From NCBI GenBank assembly GCA_900765525.1, contig CAAFRY010000121.1, forward strand, positions 1-38,895: a stretch of DNA of 38,895 nt, written 5' to 3'. Shown in pieces: positions 16,872 to 26,206 of the stretch. Numbering within the stretch: the stretch's first letter is position 1; every line of letters starts with the position of its first letter. Under the pieces are notes generated by a model. That model worked only from the letters and a program-made list of their open reading frames with translations. It made no database searches and was not told the DNA's origin. This stretch comes from an uncultured Blautia sp. (GTDB lineage: Bacteria > Bacillota > Clostridia > Lachnospirales > Lachnospiraceae). The translations under genes and the position numbers were made by a program.

Positions 16872-18416
16872 ATGAAAAATTATTATAGGAAAAATAGGAA
16901 GATAATTTTGGCCGGGTTTTGTTTTACCCTGCTGTGTTTTGGTTTTATGCTGACTACCCATACCGTGGGGATAGATGAGGATACCTGGATTTTGGAAAGC
17001 CAGCCTTCCCTTTTGTGGCTGCTCCAAGGCAGATTCGGAGTCTATCTGATGAATCTGTTTCTTACAGATAACGGGAGATATATTCCTTTTCTCTGGGATT
17101 TTCTGGCTGTGGCAGCCTGGTATGCTTCGGCCGTTGTTTTCAGCTTTGGATTGTTTGGGAAAAGAGAAGGCGGAACGAGAAAGCTGCCCTTATTTTTCTT
17201 TTTGGCGTATTATTCTTCTCTTCCCTTCGTGGCGGGGGAAATGCTGAATTTTTCTAATTTTAATTTTCAGGTTTCCCTTGGAATGTTGTGCTGTGCATTT
17301 GCCTTTGTGCTGGCTTTGCCGGCAGAGAATGAGAAAAGGCAAAAGCTGCTGCCGGCTCTTCTTCTTTTGGTCTTGTCTTTCAGCGTTTATCAGGCTAATA
17401 TCTGTTTATTTGTCACAGCCGTTGTGGCCTGGTGTCTGCTGGGCTATCTTGAGCATGAGCAGAATGTATGGCAACAGGCAGGACGTTGTGCCGTCCTTTG
17501 CGGTGGGGGAATCCTGCTTTACTACAGCACCAATATGCTGCTTACCAGAGTAGTAGGAAGCGCTGGTTATCTGTCTGATAATTATATAGGCTGGCTGGAG
17601 GAATCCAGTATTTTGAAAGCATTATTTCTGGCTTTAGCTAATATTGTCCGGGTTTCCTTCGGAATCACCATCCAAGAAGAAACCATCTATGGAGGAGAGG
17701 TTATCTGTGCCGTTTCTGCAGGATTTCTGGTATGGGGCTTTTTATGGCTGCTCAGAAAGCAGCCAAAGGGAAGAAGGGCAGGCTTTGCCTTTTTCTGCGG
17801 TGCCCTGATGTGCGCTCCTTTTGTGCTGTACGTTATATTGGGGACTTATAAAACCCATGGCAGAGTGCTGCTGGCCCTGCCGCTTGCGGGGGCTGTGGAG
17901 CTATGGCTTATCCTTACCTTTGTCAATAGCTCTCTCTGGAAAAGGCTATGTGTGGCTGCAGGGGCTTACCTTCTGTTTTTGAATGCCAGAAATATGAATT
18001 GGCTGTTTTATGAGGCAAAGCTGGTATATGATTATGACAAAGAAACAGCCAATCAGGTAATGTATGATGTTTTAAGGGCAGGAATGGATTATCATGAAAA
18101 ACCGATAGTGTTTATCGGCTGCCGTACCCTGGATAAGCTGCCCATAGAAAAGGCCGGAACCATAGGCGGTTCTCTTTTTGCATGGGATGACGGGAATAAT
18201 TACCGGATGTGGGATTTTATGGAGACCCAGGGATATGTGCTGCTTCCGGCTTCTGCTGAGCAGATGGAGGAAGCCCTGCAGGCAGCGGAAGATATGCCTG
18301 TCTGGCCGGCAGAAGGCAGCGTAAAGGAAACGGAAAATACTATTGTGGTATATTTTTCCCAGCCTACCCAGAAGTGGTACTCCGTAAATAATGTACCGCC
18401 GGAGAATTTACCATAA
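16872..18416 (+). CDS. GtrII-like membrane glucosyltransferase domain protein
   Basis: A 514-residue integral membrane protein with about ten hydrophobic helices. The N-terminal region reads HTVGIDEDTW, with acidic residues in the first extracellular loop, followed by QGRFG. This matches the GtrII family, which adds glucose from a lipid carrier to surface polysaccharide or teichoic-type polymers. The C-terminal 110 residues are hydrophilic and probably extracellular. Flippase (GtrA) and lipid-glucose synthase (GtrB) partners are not in the window. The gene has its own promoter and an unusual inverted repeat covering its ribosome binding site. The surface polymer it modifies is unknown. Confidence 0.72.
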   Translation: MKNYYRKNRKIILAGFCFTLLCFGFMLTTHTVGIDEDTWILESQPSLLWLLQGRFGVYLMNLFLTDNGRYIPFLWDFLAVAAWYASAVVFSFGLFGKREGGTRKLPLFFFLAYYSSLPFVAGEMLNFSNFNFQVSLGMLCCAFAFVLALPAENEKRQKLLPALLLLVLSFSVYQANICLFVTAVVAWCLLGYLEHEQNVWQQAGRCAVLCGGGILLYYSTNMLLTRVVGSAGYLSDNYIGWLEESSILKALFLALANIVRVSFGITIQEETIYGGEVICAVSAGFLVWGFLWLLRKQPKGRRAGFAFFCGALMCAPFVLYVILGTYKTHGRVLLALPLAGAVELWLILTFVNSSLWKRLCVAAGAYLLFLNARNMNWLFYEAKLVYDYDKETANQVMYDVLRAGMDYHEKPIVFIGCRTLDKLPIEKAGTIGGSLFAWDDGNNYRMWDFMETQGYVLLPASAEQMEEALQAAEDMPVWPAEGSVKETENTIVVYFSQPTQKWYSVNNVPPENLP

Positions 18417-18502
18417 AACCAAGTCTGCTGACGCAGGCATAGCCTTATGAAAACCAGATGGTTTGCGCATAATGCTTTAAGAATAATAAGGAGCAGTAGG
18501 AT

Positions 18503-19459
18503 ATGGAATATTATTTCGCCCCTATGGAGGGCATAACAGGTTATATATTCAGAAGGACGCATCATAGATTTTTTCCGGGGATAGATAAATATTTTTCTCC
18601 TTTCATTTCCCCGGGAAGTAAAAAGGTAATGACTCCCAGGGAGAGGAGGGATATTCTTCCGGAAAATAATGAAGGCTGCAGACTGGTACCCCAGATTCTC
18701 ACCAACAAAGCCCAGGAGTTCTGCCAGGCAGCCAGAGAGCTTTGGGAGTATGGGTACAGAGAAATCAATTTAAATCTGGGCTGTCCGTCAGGAACTGTAG
18801 TGTCCAAGGGAAAAGGAGCCGGATTTCTGGAGGAACCGGAGAAATTAGACCGCTTTCTGGCGGAAATTTTTGAAAATGTTCAGGGAGAGATTTCCATTAA
18901 GACCAGAATCGGCACAGAGAATCCGGAGGAGTTTGACACACTTCTGGAAATTTACAAAAAATATCCGGTGAAAGAGCTGATTATCCATCCCAGACTTTTA
19001 AAGGATTATTACAAAAACCAGCCGGATTGGAAGGCCTTCCAAAAAGCAGGACAGAAGCTGGATTGTCCCCTTTGCTATAACGGAGATTTGTTTACCCTAA
19101 AGCGGTGCCGGGAATTTACGGAACAATTTCCAGAGACACAAAGTCTGATGCTGGGCCGGGGACTTCTGCGGAATCCATGTTTAATCCGGGAGCTGAAGGG
19201 AGAAGAGAATTTGACCAAGGAAAAGCTGAAAGCTTTCCATGATGCCCTGTGCAGCGAATATGAGCAGGTTATGAGCGGAGACAGAAGCACTCTTTTTAAA
19301 ATGAAAGAATTGTGGTTTTACATGGGCGATTTGTTTCCGGACAGCAAAAAGTATCTGAAAAAAATCAAAAAGACTCAGAAGGTGACGGAATACAGGCAGG
19401 CTGTGGAGGAACTGTTTCGGGAGAGAGATTGCGACACAACTTTTTTTATGTTATTCTAA
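18503..19459 (+). CDS. tRNA-dihydrouridine synthase (DUS family)
   Basis: This flavoenzyme reduces uridine in the D loop of tRNA. The 318 residues begin with the FMN-binding APMEGIT motif. The catalytic cysteine is C94 in NLGCPSG, and other conserved positions are K133, H162, the NGD triplet at 193-195 and GRG at 218-220. It is near the usual length for bacterial Dus proteins, though the C-terminal helical domain looks short. An AAGGAG site precedes the ATG. It sits 86 bases after the glucosyltransferase gene. That gap has a small AAACC/GGTTT hairpin but no clear terminator. Which uridine it modifies cannot be told. The 78-bp repeat begins 20 bases after its stop. Confidence 0.9.
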   Translation: MEYYFAPMEGITGYIFRRTHHRFFPGIDKYFSPFISPGSKKVMTPRERRDILPENNEGCRLVPQILTNKAQEFCQAARELWEYGYREINLNLGCPSGTVVSKGKGAGFLEEPEKLDRFLAEIFENVQGEISIKTRIGTENPEEFDTLLEIYKKYPVKELIIHPRLLKDYYKNQPDWKAFQKAGQKLDCPLCYNGDLFTLKRCREFTEQFPETQSLMLGRGLLRNPCLIRELKGEENLTKEKLKAFHDALCSEYEQVMSGDRSTLFKMKELWFYMGDLFPDSKKYLKKIKKTQKVTEYRQAVEELFRERDCDTTFFMLF

Positions 19460-19479
19460 ATATGAGCAAATTATGAATG

Positions 19480-19557
19480 TTTTTGAGGATTGCGGGAGCA
19501 CACCGTGCGGAGCAATCCGGTATCAAAGGGGGCAAAATACCTTTTGACCCCAACATC
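19480..19557 (-). repeat. 78-bp structured intergenic repeat, copy B (inverted)
   Basis: This is the reverse complement of 13054-13131 with two differences, at the C/T and A/C positions of the GGGGTCAAAA dyad. It lies between dus and murE, in the orientation opposite to copy A, and is wholly intergenic. No T-run follows the dyads, so it is not an ordinary terminator. Confidence 0.85.
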
Positions 19558-19568
19558 AATATGAGAAA

Positions 19569-19596
19569 TTGGGAGCTGTGGCGGGAAACATAAAAT
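19569..19596 (+). promoter_or_regulatory. Possible promoter for murE-priA
   Basis: TTGGGA (19569-19574) and TAAAAT (19591-19596) lie 16 bases apart, 42 bases before the murE start and just downstream of repeat copy B. Each hexamer matches the consensus only in part. It is the best candidate for the start of the housekeeping operon. Confidence 0.35.
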
Positions 19597-19638
19597 AGAA
19601 AGCCATAGCCCCTATGAAGCCCAAGGAGGGGAACAAAA

Positions 19639-21111
19639 ATGAAACAATTGAAAGATTTATTAGAGAATCTGGAATATACATGCCTTCAGGGGAGTTTAGA
19701 TAAAGAAATCCGGGAAGTTGTTTTTGATTCCAGGAAGGCAGGAGAGGGTTCTCTTTTTATTTGTATTAAAGGGGCCGTGTCCGACGGCCATACCTATGCC
19801 AGGGAAGTAGCGGAAAAAGGTGCTGCGGTGCTGGTCGTACAGGATACGGTACAGGTGCCGGGAGAGGTGACAGTGATTCAGGTGGAGAACAGCCGGTATG
19901 CCATGGCCTGTATTTCAGCGGCCTGGTTTGACCATCCGGCGGAAAAGCTGAAAACAATAGGTATTACGGGAACTAAGGGAAAAACTACCACCACATACCT
20001 GGTAAAATCTATTCTGGAAAACGCAGGACATAAGACAGGGCTTATCGGTACCATTGAGACCATTATCGGAGATGAGCATATACCTGCGGCCAATACTACC
20101 CCGGAATCTTATCTGGTACAGAAGTATTTTGCCCAGATGGCAGAGGCCGGGTGTGACAGCGTGGTAATGGAGGTTTCCTCTCAGGGACTGATGCTCCACC
20201 GTACCGCTGGCTTTACTTTTGACATCGGTATTTTTACTAATATTGAACCGGACCACATAGGACCTAATGAGCATAAAGATTTTCAGGATTATCTCCACTG
20301 TAAAAGCCTGCTGTTTCAACAGTGTAAGATAGGTATTTTTAACGGGGATGACCAGCATTTAGACAAACTTCTGGAAGGGCATACCTGTCAGGTGGAAACC
20401 TTTGGATTTTCTCCGGAAGCAGATTTGCGGGCTGAAAATACTCATCTGGTAACAGGAAAGGGTACTCTGGGAATTGCCTATCAGGTAAAAGGCCTTATGG
20501 ATTTTCCTGTGGAAATTGACTTGCCGGGAAAATTCAGCGTCTATAATTCTCTCACGGCTATAGCGGTGTGCCGCCATTTTGGAGTAACAGAAGAAAATAT
20601 TCAGAGGGCCTTGAAAAATGCCAAGGTAAAGGGCAGAATCGAAATGGTGAAGGTTTCAGAAGAGTTTACTCTGATGATTGATTATGCCCATAATGCCATG
20701 AGCCTGGAAAGTCTGCTGATGACGTTGAAGGAATATAAGCCGAACCGGCTGGTCTGCCTTTTCGGCTGCGGCGGAAACCGTTCCAAACTGCGCAGATATG
20801 AGATGGGAGAGGTGTCGGGAAAACTGGCGGATTTGACCATTATCACGTCAGATAATCCCAGAGATGAAGAACCACAGGCCATTATTGACGATATTAAAAC
20901 AGGTATAGGCAGAACAGAGGGAAAATATGTAGAAATCATTGACCGCAAAGAGGCTATCGCCTATGCTATTCATCATGGACAGCCAGGGGACATCATTGTT
21001 TTGGCAGGGAAAGGCCATGAGGATTACCAGGAAATTAAGGGAAAGAAGTATCCCATGGATGAGAGGGTGCTGATTGGGGAAATCCTGGAGGAAGACAAAA
21101 AAAGAGGATAA
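19639..21111 (+). CDS. murE: UDP-N-acetylmuramyl-tripeptide synthetase (meso-diaminopimelate adding)
   Basis: This cytoplasmic ligase adds the third amino acid to the peptidoglycan precursor. The 490 residues, normal for MurE, show the ATP loop GTKGKTTT (111-118), the TTPES substrate stretch, the lysine that is carbamylated in this family (K222) and the DNPR motif at 405-408. That motif marks enzymes that add meso-diaminopimelate rather than lysine. AAGGAGGGG lies before the ATG. The stop is directly followed by the priA start, so the two are coupled. murE is often in the division cluster; here it heads the priA operon while mraZ-rsmH-ftsL-pbp lie 13-15 kb downstream. Confidence 0.96.
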   Translation: MKQLKDLLENLEYTCLQGSLDKEIREVVFDSRKAGEGSLFICIKGAVSDGHTYAREVAEKGAAVLVVQDTVQVPGEVTVIQVENSRYAMACISAAWFDHPAEKLKTIGITGTKGKTTTTYLVKSILENAGHKTGLIGTIETIIGDEHIPAANTTPESYLVQKYFAQMAEAGCDSVVMEVSSQGLMLHRTAGFTFDIGIFTNIEPDHIGPNEHKDFQDYLHCKSLLFQQCKIGIFNGDDQHLDKLLEGHTCQVETFGFSPEADLRAENTHLVTGKGTLGIAYQVKGLMDFPVEIDLPGKFSVYNSLTAIAVCRHFGVTEENIQRALKNAKVKGRIEMVKVSEEFTLMIDYAHNAMSLESLLMTLKEYKPNRLVCLFGCGGNRSKLRRYEMGEVSGKLADLTIITSDNPRDEEPQAIIDDIKTGIGRTEGKYVEIIDRKEAIAYAIHHGQPGDIIVLAGKGHEDYQEIKGKKYPMDERVLIGEILEEDKKRG

Positions 21112-23337
21112 ATGAAGGTTTATTACGCAGATATTATTGTGGACATTTCCCAGGAAAAATTAGATAAAAGCTTTCAATACAGGATTCCCCCCCAGCTAGA
21201 GAAAAAGGCAGTGTTGGGAAGTCTGGTGCGGATTCCTTTTGGAAAGGGAAAGCGGGAAATTACAGGGTATATCATAGGAATTTCTCAGGAACCAAAGCTG
21301 GACCCCACCAGAATCAAGGACATTAAGGCTGTGGAGGAGCGGGGAATTCCCATTGAATCCCGGCTTATAGCCTTGGCAGGATGGATAGCCAGAAACTATG
21401 GTTCAACCATGAACCAGGCTCTGAAAACCGTACTGCCTGTAAAAGAAAAGTCAGCGGCCCAGGAGAAGCGGCTGCTCTGTCTGAAGGCAGGGGAAGAGGA
21501 GAGTAAGGAGCTTTTGGCCCGGTACGAGAAGAAACATTATAAAGCCAAGGCCAGGCTTTTGGAAGCCCTTATGGAGGAGGGAAGCCTGGAATACAGCCGG
21601 GCTCTGAAGGAACTGAAGATTTCCTCTTCCGTGATACAGGGATTTGAAAAGGAAGGTCTTGTGGCGCTGGAAAGGGAACGCCTCTTTCGGACGCCTCTTC
21701 CGGAAGTATTGCCAAAAGCCTGTAAAGTCAGCCTGAACCAGGACCAGAGCCGGGCTGTAGAGGAAATTCTGGAAGAGTGGGACAGAGAGGCTCCCAGACC
21801 CTGCCTTATCAAGGGAGTGACAGGCAGCGGAAAGACAGAAGTATACATGGAATTGATGAACAGAGTGCTGGCCCGGGGAAAACAGGTAATCCTGCTGATT
21901 CCGGAGATAGCCCTTACTTATCAGAATGTGTCCAGGTTCTATGCCAGATTCGGAGACTGCGTGTCCCTGATTCATTCCAGGATGTCCCAGGGAGAGCGGT
22001 TTGACCAGTTTGAGAGAGCCAAGTCAGGCCGGGCATCTATTGTTATCGGCCCTCGGTCTGCACTGTTTACGCCATTTCCCAACCTGGGATTGATTCTCAT
22101 AGACGAGGAGCACGAAGGCTCCTATAAAAGTGAGAAAACCCCTTGCTATCATGCCAGAGAGACTGCCATCCAAAGAGGGAAGACAGAGGGGGCCTATGTT
22201 GTTATGGGCTCTGCATCTCCCAGTGTAGAAAGTTATTACAAAACCCAGACAGGGGAGTACCGGCTGGTTCTGCTGGAAGGAAGATATGGGGGAAGAACCC
22301 TGCCTCAGGTTTCTGTGGTGGATTTGAGGGAAGAGCTAAAGACAGGAAACCGTTCTATTTTCAGCAGTCTGCTGACAGAGAAAATCAGAGAAAGGCTTGG
22401 ACAGAAAGAGCAGATTATCTTGTTTCTCAACAGGAGAGGATACACTGGTTTTGTCACCTGCCGTTCCTGCGGCCATGTGATGAAGTGTCCTCATTGTGAC
22501 GTATCTCTTACTTCACACAGAAACGGGAAGCTTATCTGTCACTACTGCGGCTATGAAAGACCGGATGTGAAGGCTTGTCCTTCCTGCGGCTCGCCCTATA
22601 TCGGAGGCTTTAAGGCCGGGACACAGCAAATCGAAAGTCTGGTGCAAAAAAGCTTTCCGGGAGTCAGAGTGCTGCGAATGGATGCAGATACCACTAGAAA
22701 AAAGAACGACCATGAAAGAATTCTGGCGGCCTTTTCCCGGCATGAGGCTGACATTCTTATTGGCACCCAGATGATTGTAAAAGGGCATGATTTTCCCCAT
22801 GTGACCCTGGTAGGGGTATTGGCAGCGGATTTGTCTCTGTGCAGCGGCGACTACCGGGCAGCAGAGAAAACCTTTCAGCTTCTTATCCAGGCGGTAGGAC
22901 GTTCCGGAAGAGGACAGCAGCCGGGGGAGGCAGTGATTCAGACCTACCATCCTGAACATTACAGCATAAAAGCTGCAGCAGCTCAGGATTACCAGGCTTT
23001 CTATGAGGAAGAAATAGTTTACAGAAGCCTGTTGAATTATCCGCCAAAAGCGGCTATGGCTGCCATACGGGGCGGTGCCGGGGAAGAAGAGTATCTGAGA
23101 GAGGCTATGGAATACTGCCGGAAATTTATAGAGAAAATCTATCCCAAAGAGGATTTGGTACTGATTGGGCCGGCTCCGGAAGCAGTGTCAAAAGTGCAGG
23201 ACATGTATCGCATGGTGCTTTATATGCGTCACCAAGACAGAGAAATATTAGTCCGGCTGAAAAATGCGCTGGAAAGATATATAGAGATAAACAGCGGATT
23301 TCGGAAGATATATATACAATTTGATTTTAATGCATAG
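21112..23337 (+). CDS. priA: Primosomal replication restart helicase PriA
   Basis: PriA recognises stalled forks and reloads the replisome. The 741 residues contain an N-terminal DNA-binding domain, Walker A GVTGSGKT (235-242), the DEEH box (331-334), and eight zinc-binding cysteines in pairs (C450/C453, C459/C462, C476/C479, C489/C492) inserted in the helicase core. A GTQMIVKGHDF stretch and the VGRSGRG motif follow. The ATG comes directly after the murE stop, with AGAGGA at the end of murE as the ribosome binding site. Length and motifs are complete. It begins the conserved Firmicute order priA-def-fmt. Confidence 0.97.
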   Translation: MKVYYADIIVDISQEKLDKSFQYRIPPQLEKKAVLGSLVRIPFGKGKREITGYIIGISQEPKLDPTRIKDIKAVEERGIPIESRLIALAGWIARNYGSTMNQALKTVLPVKEKSAAQEKRLLCLKAGEEESKELLARYEKKHYKAKARLLEALMEEGSLEYSRALKELKISSSVIQGFEKEGLVALERERLFRTPLPEVLPKACKVSLNQDQSRAVEEILEEWDREAPRPCLIKGVTGSGKTEVYMELMNRVLARGKQVILLIPEIALTYQNVSRFYARFGDCVSLIHSRMSQGERFDQFERAKSGRASIVIGPRSALFTPFPNLGLILIDEEHEGSYKSEKTPCYHARETAIQRGKTEGAYVVMGSASPSVESYYKTQTGEYRLVLLEGRYGGRTLPQVSVVDLREELKTGNRSIFSSLLTEKIRERLGQKEQIILFLNRRGYTGFVTCRSCGHVMKCPHCDVSLTSHRNGKLICHYCGYERPDVKACPSCGSPYIGGFKAGTQQIESLVQKSFPGVRVLRMDADTTRKKNDHERILAAFSRHEADILIGTQMIVKGHDFPHVTLVGVLAADLSLCSGDYRAAEKTFQLLIQAVGRSGRGQQPGEAVIQTYHPEHYSIKAAAAQDYQAFYEEEIVYRSLLNYPPKAAMAAIRGGAGEEEYLREAMEYCRKFIEKIYPKEDLVLIGPAPEAVSKVQDMYRMVLYMRHQDREILVRLKNALERYIEINSGFRKIYIQFDFNA

Positions 23338-23381
23338 AAAAATAGAAAAATTAAACCATAGGAGAAAGGGAGACCAAGAAA

Positions 23382-23861
23382 ATGGCGCTTAGAAATATCA
23401 GATTAGAGGGAGATTCTATTTTAACTAAGGAGTGCAGGAAGGTAGAAAAAATGACCCCTAAGATTCAGGAGTTGATTGGGGATATGCTTGATACCATGTA
23501 CGATGCCTACGGGGTAGGGCTGGCTGCCCCACAGGTGGGAATCTTAAAACAGATTGTGGTTATCGACACTACAGGGGAGGACCCCCATGTACTGATTAAC
23601 CCGGAAATCGTGGAAACCTCAGGGTCCCAGACCGGAGATGAGGGCTGCCTCAGCGTTCCGGGAATGAGCGGTACTGTTACAAGACCAAACTATGTGAAGG
23701 TAAAAGCTCTCAACGAAAACATGGAAGAAATTGTTCTGGAGGGTACAGAGCTTCTGGCCAGAGCCATCTGTCATGAGACAGACCATCTTCACGGAAAACT
23801 ATATACAGAGCTGGTGGAGGGAGAGCTTCGCCGCAACAATTATGAGGAGGACGATGCATGA
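23382..23861 (+). CDS. def: Peptide deformylase
   Basis: This metalloenzyme removes the formyl group from new N-terminal methionines. The 159 residues hold the three family motifs: GVGLAAPQVG (Q51), EGCLSVPG with metal ligand C89, and HETDH with H131, E132 and H135. The length is on the short side but normal for type 1 deformylases. GAAAGGGAG lies upstream of the ATG. It overlaps fmt by four bases (ATGA), joining the enzyme that adds formyl groups with the one that removes them, as in most bacteria. Confidence 0.97.
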   Translation: MALRNIRLEGDSILTKECRKVEKMTPKIQELIGDMLDTMYDAYGVGLAAPQVGILKQIVVIDTTGEDPHVLINPEIVETSGSQTGDEGCLSVPGMSGTVTRPNYVKVKALNENMEEIVLEGTELLARAICHETDHLHGKLYTELVEGELRRNNYEEDDA

Positions 23862-24793
23862 GAGTAGTCTTTATGGGAACCCCGGATTTTGCCGTGGGAA
23901 CTTTACAGGAACTGATAGCGTCAGGCCATCAGGTTGCGGCTGTGGTAACCCAGCCTGACAAGCCCAAGGGAAGAGGAAAAACCCTGCTTCCAACTCCTGT
24001 GAAGGAGGAGGCTTTGAAGCACGAAATTCCGGTATACCAGCCCAGACGGGTGAGAGAACCTGAGTTTGTGGAAGCTTTGAGAGATTTGAAGCCGGATGTG
24101 ATTGTGGTGGCTGCTTTTGGACAGATTATCACAAAAGAGATTCTGGAACTGCCCAGATACGGCTGTATCAATGTTCACGCATCTCTTCTTCCTGCCTACA
24201 GAGGCGCCGCACCTATTCAGTGGGCGGTTATCAACGGAGAGAAGGAATCCGGTGTAACTATTATGCAGATGGATGAGGGGCTGGATACAGGAGACATGCT
24301 GGATAAGGTAGTGGTGCCTTTGGACAGAGAAGAAACCGGGGGCAGCCTTTTTGATAAATTAAGCCAGGCAGGTGCCAGGCTGTGCGTAAAGGTTTTGAAG
24401 GATTTGGAAGAGGGCAGGGTTTGCCCGGTGAAGCAGCCTGAGGAAAGCACTACGGCATATGCTTCTATGATTGATAAAAAAATGGGAGAGGTGGATTGGA
24501 ATACCTCTGCACAAAAGATAGAGCAGCTTATCCGGGGACTGAATCCCTGGCCCAGCGCCTATACCAGGCTTCACGGAAAAACCTTAAAGCTGTGGAAAGC
24601 ATGGGCCCAGGAAGGGGACAGCCCAAACGGACAGCCGGGCCAGATTCTTCAGGTGGACAAGGATGAATTTTCTGTCCTTACAGGAGATGGAATCCTTCAT
24701 ATCCAGGAGGTGCAGCTTGAAGGGAAGAAACGAATGGACACCGCAGCCTTTCTCAGAGGATATACCCTGAAAGAAGGGGAATGTCTGGGCTAA
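23858..24793 (+). CDS. fmt: Methionyl-tRNA formyltransferase
   Basis: This enzyme formylates initiator Met-tRNA with 10-formyltetrahydrofolate. The 311 residues show the N-terminal catalytic domain with N105, H107 and D143, the SLLPAYRG stretch (109-116), a TQPDKPKGRGK loop that binds the tRNA acceptor, and the C-terminal OB-like domain (from about 205). The length is typical. The start overlaps def by four bases. A 48-base gap with no clear terminator leads into rsmB, so the operon probably continues. Confidence 0.97.
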   Translation: MRVVFMGTPDFAVGTLQELIASGHQVAAVVTQPDKPKGRGKTLLPTPVKEEALKHEIPVYQPRRVREPEFVEALRDLKPDVIVVAAFGQIITKEILELPRYGCINVHASLLPAYRGAAPIQWAVINGEKESGVTIMQMDEGLDTGDMLDKVVVPLDREETGGSLFDKLSQAGARLCVKVLKDLEEGRVCPVKQPEESTTAYASMIDKKMGEVDWNTSAQKIEQLIRGLNPWPSAYTRLHGKTLKLWKAWAQEGDSPNGQPGQILQVDKDEFSVLTGDGILHIQEVQLEGKKRMDTAAFLRGYTLKEGECLG

Positions 24794-24841
24794 GGTTATA
24801 CAAAGGGAGTATGCCAACAAGAGACAGGGGTAGGATAAGAT

Positions 24842-26206
24842 ATGATGAATAAGGTAAATACAAGAGAATTGATTTTGGAAATTCTGCTGGAAATCAACAG
24901 AGAAGGACGCTACAGCCACCTGGTTATCCGCAGTACCCTGGAAAAATACCAGTACCTGGAGAAACAGGAGAGAGCCTTTATCACCAGAGTCTGCGAAGGG
25001 ACCCTGGAATACCGGCTGCGGCTGGATTATATCATAGACCAGTTTGCCACAGTGCCGGCAGAGAAGATGAAGCCTGTAATCAGAGAGCTTCTCAGAAGCA
25101 GCGTGTATCAGCTGCTGTATATGGATAATGTGCCGGACAGCGCTGTGTGCAACGAGGCTGTAAAGCTGGCCAGGAAGAAGGGATTTTACAATCTTACTGG
25201 TTTTGTAAACGGAGTTTTAAGAAAGATTGCCAGGGAATACGGCAGCATACGTTTTCCTGGAAAAGATAAGCCTGTGGAATACCTTTCTGTTATATATTCC
25301 ATGCCAAAATGGCTGACAGAACGTTTTTTGGAGGAATATGGCTTTGAGACAACAGAGAAAATTTTAGAGGCCTTCCTGGAGGAAAGCCCCACCACAGTTC
25401 GTATTCGGGAATACCAGGTAGAGGAAGCTGCGGTATTGGAAAGTTTGAAAGAAGAGGGGGTAGAGACAGAGCATGCGCCTTATGTAAAGAGGGCTTATTA
25501 TCTGAATGGCTATGACTACCTCCCAGCACTGAGGGCTTTCCGGATGGGAAATCTGCAGGTTCAGGATGTAAGCTCCATGCTGGTTGGAGAGGCAGCGGAC
25601 CCCAAAGAGGGAGACTATGTGATAGATTTGTGCGCTGCGCCGGGAGGCAAGGCGCTGTGTGTGGCTGACAAGCTTCACGGAACAGGAAGGGTAGAGGCCA
25701 GAGACATTTCCCGGGAAAAGACAGAGCTGATTCGGGAAAACGCCATCCGCCAAAATTTTCTGAATGTAGTGGTTACAGAGAAAGATGCTACAGAGCTGGA
25801 CGGGGAATCTCTGGAAAAGGCAGACATTGTGCTGGCAGATTTGCCCTGTTCCGGCCTGGGAGTCATAGGACGGAAAAAAGACATCAAATATAAGATGAGC
25901 CCCGGTAAAATTCAGGATTTGGTAAGCCTCCAGAGAAAAATACTGGAGCAGGCTTCCACTTATGTGAAACCGGGAGGTACTTTGATATACAGTACCTGCA
26001 CCATAGGAAGGGAGGAAAACCTGGACAATGTGCGTTGGTTTACCCAGAATTATCCTTATGAGCTGGACAGCCTGGAGCCATATTTGTGCCAGGAACTTCT
26101 GGGTGATACTGCCAGGGAAGGTTATCTTCAGCTTTTGCCCGGGATTCACCAATGTGACGGGTTCTTTATCGCAAGATTGAAGAGGAAGAAAGAATGGAAC
26201 AGTTAG
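24842..26206 (+). CDS. rsmB: 16S rRNA (cytosine-5) methyltransferase RsmB
   Basis: This enzyme methylates C967 of 16S rRNA using S-adenosylmethionine. It has an N-terminal NusB-like RNA-binding domain (about 1-135) and a Rossmann methyltransferase domain. The SAM loop is DLCAAPGGK (262-270), and the two cysteines of the mechanism are C336 in DLPCSG and C386 in YSTCT. The 454 residues fit the family. ATGs at 24842 and 24845 are both possible; the ribosome site (TAGGAT) is weak. The end overlaps rlmN by 13 bases. Confidence 0.95.
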   Translation: MMNKVNTRELILEILLEINREGRYSHLVIRSTLEKYQYLEKQERAFITRVCEGTLEYRLRLDYIIDQFATVPAEKMKPVIRELLRSSVYQLLYMDNVPDSAVCNEAVKLARKKGFYNLTGFVNGVLRKIAREYGSIRFPGKDKPVEYLSVIYSMPKWLTERFLEEYGFETTEKILEAFLEESPTTVRIREYQVEEAAVLESLKEEGVETEHAPYVKRAYYLNGYDYLPALRAFRMGNLQVQDVSSMLVGEAADPKEGDYVIDLCAAPGGKALCVADKLHGTGRVEARDISREKTELIRENAIRQNFLNVVVTEKDATELDGESLEKADIVLADLPCSGLGVIGRKKDIKYKMSPGKIQDLVSLQRKILEQASTYVKPGGTLIYSTCTIGREENLDNVRWFTQNYPYELDSLEPYLCQELLGDTAREGYLQLLPGIHQCDGFFIARLKRKKEWNS

